From NCBI GenBank assembly GCA_036833635.1, contig DAITPJ010000047.1, positions 1-15,846 on the forward strand: DNA of 15,846 bases, written 5' to 3'. Source of the DNA: Terrimesophilobacter sp036833635 (GTDB lineage: Bacteria; Actinomycetota; Actinomycetes; Actinomycetales; Microbacteriaceae). Every line of letters starts with the position of its first letter. The first letter of the stretch is position 1. The notes beneath the pieces are model-generated. The model saw only the letters and a list, made by a program, of their open reading frames with translations. It ran no database searches and had not been told where the DNA came from. The position numbers and the translations under genes were made by a program. Shown in pieces: positions 1 through 5,154 of this stretch.

Positions 1-436
1 CTTGCCGTTCGGGGCGGTGTAGGTCACGGTGTCGCCCTCCTTGTGGCCGATGATGGCAACACCGAGGGGGCTCTGCTCGCTGTACACGTCGAGGTCGCTG
101 TCTCCCGCGATCTCGCGGTTGCCGACCAGGAACTCGCTCTTGTCGCCGGCGATCTTCGCGGTGACGACCATGCCGGGCTCGACGACGCCGTCGTCCGGTG
201 GGTTGCCGACGCTCGCGTTGCGAAGGAGGGTCGTGAGCTGGCGGATGCGGGCCTCGATCTTGCCCTGTTCNNNNNNNNNNGTAGCCGCCGTTCTCCTTGA
301 GGTCGCCTTCCTCGCGCGCGAGTTCGATCTTGTGCGCGATCTCGAGGCGGCCGTCACCGCTCAGGTGCTCGAGCTCGCTCGTCAGGCGGTCGAACGCCTC
401 CTGGGTCAGCCAGGTCTCGGCAGTCGCGTCAGCCAT
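1..436 (-). CDS. greA: Transcription elongation factor GreA (3' end cut by window edge; internal gap)
   Basis: GreA binds the RNA polymerase secondary channel and stimulates cleavage of backtracked transcripts. Seen: the minus-strand frame starts at the ATG at 436-434 with AAGGAG (448-443) upstream. The first 52 residues form the N-terminal coiled coil and contain EGDLKENGGY, whose D45 and E48 match the acidic tip residues of the family. After the N-run the frame resumes with EQGKIEARIRQL and runs through the FKBP-like C-terminal domain (PGMVV, EFLVG, SPLGVAIIGHKEGD) to the window edge. About 147 residues are accounted for if five are lost in the gap; GreA is normally near 158-165, so only the last few to about fifteen lie outside. 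The 10 Ns shift the frame as written, but both halves are clearly GreA, so this is a gap and not a true frameshift. The neighbouring DUF4307 gene lies upstream on the same strand, as in mycobacteria. Confidence 0.95.
   Translation of the reverse strand, partial: MADATAETWLTQEAFDRLTSELEHLSGDGRLEIAHKIELAREEGDLKENGGYXXXXTGQDRGPHPPAHDPPSQRERRQPTGRRRRRARHGRHREDRRRQERVPGRQPRDRGRQRPRRVQRAEPPRCCHHRPQGGRHRDLHRPERQ
271..280. other. Assembly gap (10 N) inside greA
   Basis: Ten Ns fall between the codon for Tyr52 and the EQGK segment of GreA. By comparison with the family sequence YHAARE-QQ, five residues (15 nt) should sit here. Ten is not a multiple of three and breaks the frame, so the N count is a placeholder and not the true length. 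Confidence 0.95.
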
Positions 437-455
437 GGTGCACTCCTTCGATGAA

Positions 456-474
456 CCCGGCACTGTCCGCCGGG
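456..474 (-). promoter_or_regulatory. Hairpin in the greA leader
   Basis: CCCGGC (456-461) and GCCGGG (469-474) form a perfect 6-bp GC stem around a 7-nt loop. It ends 8 nt upstream of the greA Shine-Dalgarno (448-443). It could shape the greA leader RNA, but short GC stems are common at this base composition and no function is shown. Confidence 0.3.
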
Positions 475-490
475 ACGCGCCGGCCAAATG

Positions 491-522
491 AATGAGACCG
501 GCCAAACAAATGAGACCGGCCA
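491..522. repeat. 14-bp tandem direct repeat, 18-bp period
   Basis: AATGAGACCGGCCA occurs at 491-504 and again at 509-522. The CCGGTCTC at 528-535 is the inverted match of part of both copies, so either copy can pair with it. The array lies between the DUF4307 stop and the greA start, both on the minus strand. Confidence 0.75.
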
Positions 523-535
523 GCCGACCGGTCTC
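512..535 (-). terminator. Hairpin, likely terminator after the DUF4307 gene
   Basis: GAGACCGG (512-519) and CCGGTCTC (528-535) form a perfect 8-bp stem with an 8-nt loop, starting 19 nt past the DUF4307 stop. On the minus strand the stem is followed by CATTTGTTTGG, which is T-richer than its surroundings though not a true U-tract. The second repeat copy (494-501) offers an alternative partner for the same arm. It would separate DUF4307 from greA, or act as an attenuator if greA is co-transcribed. Confidence 0.5.
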
Positions 536-554
536 CGTTGCGATTCGCTCAATC

Positions 555-974
555 CTACGTGAGCCAGCATCGGTAGATCAAGCCGGTGACGGCGCGCTGG
601 GCCGTGCGCACGGTCTCGGTGAACTGCCGCGTGTAGGTGTCGGATGCCGGCAGGTCGACGATCTTCCAGCCCACGATCCCGTGCGCCTCGTTCTGGGCCT
701 GGAGCGCGCAGGACACCTCGGTGCCCGCGGTGACGGAGACTTCCCAGGTCACATCGACCGTGCGGTCGTCGACGAGGCGGTGACCGATGTCGCGGGCATC
801 GAGACTGCCCTGGCCGTTGTCGAGACCCGCCCAGACGACCCAGGCGGTGAAGATCGCGGCGAAGAGCACTGCGGCGGCGATGACGATCCAGCGTTCGCGT
901 CGCCTGGCGCCCGGCGCGCGGCCGTAGCGCTCATCGAGCGCGCTGCGCGTCGCGCCCGATCCGGTCTCGCTCAT
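555..974 (-). CDS. DUF4307 family single-pass membrane protein
   Basis: No biochemical role is known for this family. The frame encodes 139 residues starting MSETGSGATRSALDERYGR. A basic cytoplasmic stretch (24-28) precedes one transmembrane helix at about 29-50, and the remainder is predicted to lie outside. The outer domain has two cysteines (C89 in EVSCAL and C136 in IYRCWLT) that could form a disulfide. The frame is open much further upstream, but the ATG at 974-972 is preceded by GGGGAG and begins where the family pattern begins. The gene sits between greA and mca, the position Rv1081c holds in M. tuberculosis, which supports the family call. It likely has its own promoter facing that of mca. 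Confidence 0.85.
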   Translation of the reverse strand: MSETGSGATRSALDERYGRAPGARRRERWIVIAAAVLFAAIFTAWVVWAGLDNGQGSLDARDIGHRLVDDRTVDVTWEVSVTAGTEVSCALQAQNEAHGIVGWKIVDLPASDTYTRQFTETVRTAQRAVTGLIYRCWLT

Positions 975-997
975 CGTGCTCCCCGCATAGTCAGGCG

Positions 998-1024
998 GAT
1001 TAGTCTGGTACCTCAAGGCTAATC
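998..1024. promoter_or_regulatory. Face-to-face -10 elements in an inverted repeat (DUF4307 / mca)
   Basis: GATTAGTCT (998-1006) and AGGCTAATC (1016-1024) are inverted copies, 8 of 9 matching, around GGTACCTCA. Each arm contains a TANNNT hexamer: TAGTCT (1001-1006) reading toward mca and TAGCCT (1021-1016, minus) reading toward the DUF4307 gene. Expected start points are near 1013 (plus) and 1009 (minus), giving leaders of about 30 and 35 nt, each with a Shine-Dalgarno. The two promoters would overlap and exclude one another, and a dimeric regulator could bind the repeat. Confidence 0.5.
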
Positions 1025-1042
1025 GTCGAACAGGAGTGCCCA

Positions 1043-1918
1043 GTGCCCAGAAGGCTGCTCGCGGTCCACGCGCATCCGGATGACGAATCGAGCAAGGGTG
1101 CCGCAACCTACGCGCACTACGTCGATTCGGGCGCCGAGGTGCTCGTCGTGAGCTGCACGGGCGGCGAGCGCGGCGACATCCAGAACCCGGAGCTCTCCGA
1201 GACGGCGATGGCCGAACGGGACATGGCTGGCCTCCGCCGGCTCGAGATGGCTGCCGCGCGCGAGGCCATCGGGTTCGACCACCGCTGGCTCGGATTCTTC
1301 GACTCCGGACTTCCCGAGAACGACGAACCCCTCGAGGCGAACTGCTTCGCACTCATCCCGCTCGAGATCTCGGCCGAGCCGCTCGTGGCGATCATCCGCG
1401 AGTTCCGGCCGCAGGTGATGGTGACCTATGACGAGCAGGGCGGCTATCCGCATCCGGACCACATCCGAACGCACGAGCTCTCGATGTATGCCATGGAGGC
1501 GGCAGCGGATGCGGCGCGCTATCCTCATGCGGGGTCGGCCTGGCAGATCCAGAAGGTGTACTACGACCGGATCTTCAACTCGCCCCGCGCGAACGCGATG
1601 TACGAGGGGCTCAAGGAGCGGGACCCGGAGTCGCCCCTGCTCGGTGAGCTCGAGGACATCCGGAAATGGATGCGGGAACGGCCCGATCTCGCCACGAGCC
1701 ACATCGAGGTCGGCGGGTTCTTCGATCACCGTGACCGCGCCCTCCGCGCCCATTCCAGCCAGGTTCCCCCTGACAGCCATTTCTTCTTCTGGCCGAACGA
1801 GCTGCAGCGCGAGGTTTGGCCCTGGGAGGACTACCAGCTCGTCTCGTCGCTCGTCGAGACGGAATTGCCGGAGAGCGACCTGTTCGCCGGAATCCTCGAC
1901 GCCGAGGAGGCCTCGTGA
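1043..1918 (+). CDS. mca: Mycothiol S-conjugate amidase
   Basis: Mca is a cytoplasmic zinc amidase that cleaves mycothiol S-conjugates to a mercapturic acid (exported) and GlcN-Ins (recycled), a detoxification step in actinobacteria. Seen: 291 residues of the LmbE/PIG-L fold. The zinc motif HAHPDDESSKG gives H11 and D14, and the third ligand is H140 in GGYPHPDHIRTHE, with H137 as the likely catalytic histidine. K18 in SSKG is the mark that separates Mca from the deacetylase MshB. The start is a GTG at 1043 with CAGGAG 6 nt upstream. Length is typical of the family. It is followed immediately by a small membrane protein gene sharing one base with its stop, as in mycobacteria. It is predicted to be expressed from TAGTCT at 1001-1006. 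Confidence 0.95.
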   Translation: MPRRLLAVHAHPDDESSKGAATYAHYVDSGAEVLVVSCTGGERGDIQNPELSETAMAERDMAGLRRLEMAAAREAIGFDHRWLGFFDSGLPENDEPLEANCFALIPLEISAEPLVAIIREFRPQVMVTYDEQGGYPHPDHIRTHELSMYAMEAAADAARYPHAGSAWQIQKVYYDRIFNSPRANAMYEGLKERDPESPLLGELEDIRKWMRERPDLATSHIEVGGFFDHRDRALRAHSSQVPPDSHFFFWPNELQREVWPWEDYQLVSSLVETELPESDLFAGILDAEEAS

Positions 1919-2163
1919 TGCACCATGTGATCGCAGCACTCCGGGCCGCGACGCCGTCGCCGCCTCCGGACTTCGACCCGAACTCGGTCACGCCGACCTG
2001 GGTGGGCTTCGCGATCACCTTCCTCGTCGCGGTCGCCGCCGTCCTCCTCGTCATGGACATGGTGCGCCGGGTTCGCCGGGTGCGCTATCGCGGCGAGATC
2101 CGCGAGCAGCTCGAAGCGGAGCAGCGCGACGCCGACGACGCTACGCCGCGAGCGGGGGGTTGA
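1918..2163 (+). CDS. Small single-pass membrane protein coupled to mca
   Basis: This 81-residue protein has no recognised function. It has a short proline-rich N-terminus (TPSPPPDFDP), one transmembrane helix at about 29-48 (WVGFAITFLVAVAAVLLV), and a basic then acidic cytoplasmic tail (RRVRRVRYRGE, EQLEAEQRDADD). The frame is open upstream inside mca, but the ATG at 1918 overlaps the mca TGA as TGATG and has GAGGAGG upstream, so coupled translation is likely. A similar small gene (Rv1083) follows mca in M. tuberculosis, which supports it as a real conserved gene. Its last 23 bases overlap the 3' end of the opposing trhA gene. Confidence 0.8.
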   Translation: MHHVIAALRAATPSPPPDFDPNSVTPTWVGFAITFLVAVAAVLLVMDMVRRVRRVRYRGEIREQLEAEQRDADDATPRAGG

Positions 2164-2890
2164 TCGCCACGAGGAAGATCGCGGTCCAGTGGCAGAGGAA
2201 CGCGAGCAGCGTGAGCGTGTGGAAGATCTCGTGGAACCCGAACCTCCCAGGGAACGGGTTCGGCCGCTTGAGGCCGTAGACCACGGCGCCGACCGTGTAG
2301 AGCAGGCCGCCCACGATGATGAGGATCATCATGGCCGCGTTGGCCGTGAAGAAGTCGACGATGAACATGACGGCGGCCCATCCGAGCAGCACGTAGAGCG
2401 GCACGTAGAGCCAGCGCGGCGCGGAGATCCAGAAGACCCTGAATCCGATGCCGAGCAGCGCGCCTCCCCAGACGAGACAGAGGAGCAGGACGGCCTTGCC
2501 CTGGGGGAGCGCGAGCACCGTGATGGGCGTGTAGGAGCCGGCGATGAGCAGGAAGATGTTCGCGTGGTCGAGCCGCTTGAGCACCTTCCTCGCGCGTTCG
2601 CTCCAGTTGAGGCGGTGGTAGAGCGCGGAGACTCCGAAGAGCAGGAGCGAGCACAGCATGAAGACCGCGGAACTCACCTTGGCCGCGACGCCCTCGGCGA
2701 GGACGATGAGGATGATGCCGAGCGCGATCGCTGCAGGGAAGGTTCCCGCGTGGATCCAGCCCCGCCAGGTCGGCTTGACGTCCGGGTGGTCGTGGGCATC
2801 CTCGAGAAGCGGGAGGTTCGGAATGTCTGCTCCGGTGTCGTCCATGGGCGCTCCACCCGCGTCGGTGTCCCGGCGCGCGTCGGTAGTCAT
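2141..2890 (-). CDS. trhA: Hemolysin III / TrhA family membrane protein (PAQR superfamily)
   Basis: Members are seven-helix membrane proteins related to adiponectin receptors. The E. coli and Bacillus versions affect membrane fluidity homeostasis; the hemolysin name is historical. Seen: 249 residues with a soluble acidic N-terminus of about 45 residues, then about seven hydrophobic helices. The putative metal site is complete: S88 and H92 in VSALYHR, D108 in RLDHANIF, H220 and H224 in FHEIFHT. The ATG at 2890 is chosen because TAAGCT sits exactly 6 nt ahead of it, giving a leaderless mRNA. The N-terminus is longer than in many homologues, and a start at Met16 is possible. The 3' end overlaps the small membrane gene by 23 bp. 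It matches Rv1085c in position. Confidence 0.9.
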   Translation of the reverse strand: MTTDARRDTDAGGAPMDDTGADIPNLPLLEDAHDHPDVKPTWRGWIHAGTFPAAIALGIILIVLAEGVAAKVSSAVFMLCSLLLFGVSALYHRLNWSERARKVLKRLDHANIFLLIAGSYTPITVLALPQGKAVLLLCLVWGGALLGIGFRVFWISAPRWLYVPLYVLLGWAAVMFIVDFFTANAAMMILIIVGGLLYTVGAVVYGLKRPNPFPGRFGFHEIFHTLTLLAFLCHWTAIFLVAINPPLAA

Positions 2891-2896
2891 GCGCCC

Positions 2897-2902
2897 AGCT
2901 TA
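2897..2902 (-). promoter_or_regulatory. -10 hexamer of leaderless trhA promoter
   Basis: TAAGCT reads toward trhA and is followed by GGGCGC and then the ATG at 2890. The start point would be the A of the start codon. No Shine-Dalgarno is present, consistent with leaderless translation. Confidence 0.55.
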
Positions 2903-2949
2903 GGCGCGCGCTGCCGGGGCCGGCTGGGAATCGCCCCCGCCGAGTGGAC

Positions 2950-2955
2950 TAACGT
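2950..2955 (+). promoter_or_regulatory. -10 hexamer of leaderless uppS-like promoter
   Basis: TAACGT is followed by AGCGGT and then the GTG at 2962. It is divergent from the trhA promoter; the two hexamers are 47 bp apart in a 71-bp intergenic region. No clear -35 box is seen. Confidence 0.6.
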
Positions 2956-2961
2956 AGCGGT

Positions 2962-3747
2962 GTGCGAAGACGGGAAGTGCCGTTCGGCCGCGAGATCCTC
3001 TACGGGCTGTACCAGCGGCGGCTGAGACGGGAGATCGCCGACCTTCCGGTACCTCGCCATATCGCCATGATCCTCGACGGAAACCGCCGCTGGGCGCGCC
3101 AGAATCTCCTCGATTCCGCCGGTCATGGCCATCGCGCGGGGGCGGCGAAGTTCCGCGAGTTCCTCGTCTGGTGCGACGATCTCGGCGTCGCAGTCACGAC
3201 CCTCTACCTCCTGTCGACCGACAATCTGACCGGCCGAACGAGCGATGAGCTCGAGGAGCTCTTCGAGATCATCGCCGACCTCGCCGACGACCTGTCGCAC
3301 TTCCGCAACTGGAGGATCCAGCACGTCGGGTCGCCCGACGGGCTGCCCGCCGCACTCGTCGCGAGCCTGAAGGCTGCCGAGGCCCGCACGGCGTCCAATA
3401 CCGGGATGCACATCAATCTCGCCGTGGGCTACGGCGGTCGGCGCGAGATCGCGGATGCCATGCGCAGCATCGTGCGGCAGCATGCGACGGAGGGCAAGTC
3501 TCTCGACGCCCTCGCCGAGATCCTCACCCCTGAGCTCATCGGTGAGCATCTCTACACGGGCGGCCAGCCCGATCCGGATCTCGTCATCCGCACCTCGGGC
3601 GAGCAGAGGATGAGCGACTTCATGCTCTGGCAGAGTGCCCACAGCGAGTTCTACTTCGTCGAAGCCCTCGGCCCCGACCTTCGCGAGGTCGACTTCCTCC
3701 GCGCGGTGCGCGACTACGCGACGCGGGAGCGCCGGTTCGGGCAGTAG
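2962..3747 (+). CDS. Short-chain (2Z,6E)-farnesyl / isoprenyl diphosphate synthase, UppS family
   Basis: This cis-prenyltransferase condenses isopentenyl diphosphate onto an allylic diphosphate, toward the lipid carrier for cell wall sugars. Seen: 261 residues with the family signatures HIAMILDGNRRWAR (catalytic D39), a TDN segment (86-88) and, near the C-terminus, RTSGEQRMSDFMLWQ with HSEFYF. Chain-length clue: LYLLSTDN carries Leu83 where E. coli UppS has Ala69 (LYAFSSEN). Mycobacterial Rv1086, which makes the C15 product Z,E-FPP, also has leucine there, and the gene stands beside trhA as Rv1086 does. A C15 product is therefore inferred, so the symbol uppS is withheld. The GTG start is set by the leaderless promoter at 2950-2955. 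Confidence 0.9.
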   Translation: MRRREVPFGREILYGLYQRRLRREIADLPVPRHIAMILDGNRRWARQNLLDSAGHGHRAGAAKFREFLVWCDDLGVAVTTLYLLSTDNLTGRTSDELEELFEIIADLADDLSHFRNWRIQHVGSPDGLPAALVASLKAAEARTASNTGMHINLAVGYGGRREIADAMRSIVRQHATEGKSLDALAEILTPELIGEHLYTGGQPDPDLVIRTSGEQRMSDFMLWQSAHSEFYFVEALGPDLREVDFLRAVRDYATRERRFGQ

Positions 3748-3778
3748 GTGAACGAGCGGGTCTACCCGACCGCCGTGC

Positions 3779-3784
3779 CACACT
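3779..3784 (+). promoter_or_regulatory. Probable -10 hexamer of the class V PLP gene
   Basis: CACACT is followed by GGTCCG and then the ATG at 3791. It departs from TANNNT at the first base but keeps the A and final T that matter most for sigma factor contact, with the same 6-nt spacing as five other genes here. No Shine-Dalgarno is visible. Confidence 0.4.
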
Positions 3785-3790
3785 GGTCCG

Positions 3791-4915
3791 ATGCTCTCGA
3801 TTGACGACTTCGTACTCCGGTTCGAGGAGGAACCCGGGTACCTCGACTACGCGCGTGTCGGCCCGCTCGGGCGCGCAGCCGCCGAGGAGGAGCAGGCACA
3901 GGTCGAGTTGCTGCGCAGGGCGCGCTTCGGCAGCCTGGACAGCCTCGAGGGCCAGGACGAGAGGGTGCGCGCTGCGGTCGCCGCACTCACTGGCTTCCGC
4001 GCCGACCAGGTGGTGTTCCAGCCGAATACGAGCTCAGGACTCATGCACGCCATGTTCGGGCTCGGGGGCACGGTGCTCCTCTCGCCGGACGACTTCCCGA
4101 GCAGCCCTTTCGCGGCGGTGCGGGCGTCGGACGCGCTGGGCGCGCTGACGCCCCAATGGCTCGACGTCGACTACGGCGGGGTCACCGCCGGCGCCATCAA
4201 GCAGCAGCTCACTAAGGAGACGACGGCCGTCGTGGTGAGCCTCGTCGACTTCCGCACCGGCCGTCTCGTCGACCTCGAAGGCATTCGCCAGGTCACCGGC
4301 GACCGGCTGCTCATCGTCGACGCCATCCAGGGTTTCACGGTCGCCGACGTCGACTACGGGCTCGCCGATGTCGTCGCCTCCGGCGGCCAGAAGTGGGCGC
4401 GGTCCGGCTGGAGCACGGGCTTCATGGCACTGAGCGACCGAGCGGCCGACCGCATCCGGCCCATCTTCTCCGGCTTCAATGCGACGGATGACGGGCCCAT
4501 GCCGCTCGGCACCGTTCCGCATCCCGCCCGCGGGGCCAGGGCGTTCCAGGTGAGCAACCCGAGCCCCATCGCCGAGGCCAGGTTCGCGGCCGCCCTCGAG
4601 GAGATCGCCGAGGTCGGCGTCGCGGCCATCGCCGAGCGCATCTCGGCCACGGTCTCGCGCGTCATCGACCTCGCCGACGAGTTCGGGGTCCCCGTGGTCT
4701 CGGCGCGCGACGAACGGGAGCGGGCAGGGATCGTCGTGCTCGAACCGGCCGCGGACCAGTTCACCGTGCTCGTCGCCTCGCTCTACAACCAGGGTGTCAC
4801 CGCCACGTCAAGGGAGGGCACCGTGCGATTGAGCGTGCACGCGACGACGACCGAGGAGACGCTCGGCATGCTGCGCGAGGCCTTCCAGGCCTTCACCTCG
4901 GCGACGACGATCTGA
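3791..4915 (+). CDS. Class V PLP-dependent enzyme (aminotransferase / cysteine desulfurase fold)
   Basis: This is a fold-type I PLP enzyme; the exact substrate is not evident. Seen: 374 residues with an N-terminal helix region (FGSLDS), PNTSSGL (78-84) as the phosphate-binding turn, D177 and Q180 in LLIVDAIQGF for the cofactor ring, and the Schiff-base lysine K201 in ASGGQKWARSGWSTGF. The C-terminal small domain ends VRLSVHATTTEE. The lysine is preceded by Gln and not the His typical of IscS/SufS desulfurases, and no catalytic cysteine loop was recognised, so a desulfurase role is unlikely. Kynureninase-like or isopenicillin epimerase-like chemistry remains possible. It starts 44 bp after the uppS-like gene with its own probable leaderless promoter and is followed by two strong hairpins. 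Confidence 0.85.
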   Translation: MLSIDDFVLRFEEEPGYLDYARVGPLGRAAAEEEQAQVELLRRARFGSLDSLEGQDERVRAAVAALTGFRADQVVFQPNTSSGLMHAMFGLGGTVLLSPDDFPSSPFAAVRASDALGALTPQWLDVDYGGVTAGAIKQQLTKETTAVVVSLVDFRTGRLVDLEGIRQVTGDRLLIVDAIQGFTVADVDYGLADVVASGGQKWARSGWSTGFMALSDRAADRIRPIFSGFNATDDGPMPLGTVPHPARGARAFQVSNPSPIAEARFAAALEEIAEVGVAAIAERISATVSRVIDLADEFGVPVVSARDERERAGIVVLEPAADQFTVLVASLYNQGVTATSREGTVRLSVHATTTEETLGMLREAFQAFTSATTI

Positions 4916-4922
4916 GTCGATC

Positions 4923-4945
4923 CCGACCGTCGAGACGACGGTCGG
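4923..4945 (+). terminator. Hairpin terminator after the class V PLP gene
   Basis: CCGACCGTC (4923-4931) and GACGGTCGG (4937-4945) form a perfect 9-bp stem around GAGAC, starting 8 nt after the stop codon. There is no U-tract, as is frequent in high-GC actinobacteria. Confidence 0.7.
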
Positions 4946-4957
4946 CGCTGGCGGCAC

Positions 4958-4981
4958 GCGAAGGCCAGAAATGGCCTTCGC
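4958..4981 (+). terminator. Second perfect hairpin with GAAA tetraloop
   Basis: GCGAAGGCCA (4958-4967) and TGGCCTTCGC (4972-4981) form a perfect 10-bp stem closed by a GAAA (GNRA) tetraloop, 12 nt after the first hairpin. It probably reinforces termination or protects the mRNA 3' end. The remaining intergenic stretch to 5154 holds the phoH promoter region described below. Confidence 0.65.
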
Positions 4982-5036
4982 CGCTCTGTACCGCGCGCGC
5001 GGGCGTGTCGTCGCGGGTTCAGAACGCGCTTGCACG

Positions 5037-5042
5037 TAGCGT
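5037..5042 (+). promoter_or_regulatory. Candidate phoH -10 hexamer
   Basis: TAGCGT fits TANNNT. With a start point near 5049 the leader would be about 106 nt, and the palindrome at 5050-5066 would sit just after the start point. No convincing -35 box is seen. Confidence 0.35.
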
Positions 5043-5049
5043 CGAGACA

Positions 5050-5066
5050 TCAGGCACGGTGCCTGA
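5050..5066. promoter_or_regulatory. Perfect 17-bp palindrome upstream of phoH (operator-like)
   Basis: TCAGGCAC (5050-5057), a single G, then GTGCCTGA (5059-5066) make a perfect dyad. Eight-base arms around one base suit a dimeric DNA-binding regulator better than an RNA hairpin, since a 1-nt loop cannot close. It lies about 90 bp before the phoH start codon and next to a candidate -10. Confidence 0.5.
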
Positions 5067-5154
5067 CCGAAGCGGCCACGCAAGTTCGCTTTCGAGACTG
5101 GTTTGGCTGCAACGGGCGACATCCGACGCACGGCGTTCGGGGACGGAGCAGTCA

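Noticed and set aside
2141..2890. Hemolysin III as a toxin or virulence gene
   Set aside because: The family is PAQR-related, widespread in harmless bacteria, and has the conserved metal-site residues; the name is historical.
3757..3768. CGGG-TCTA-CCCG hairpin after the uppS-like gene as a terminator
   Set aside because: Only a 4-bp stem and no U-tract; too weak to claim in GC-rich DNA.
3791..4915. Class V enzyme as a cysteine desulfurase (sufS/iscS)
   Set aside because: The PLP lysine is in GGQKW and not the usual H-K context, no catalytic cysteine loop is visible, and there are no suf or isc genes nearby.
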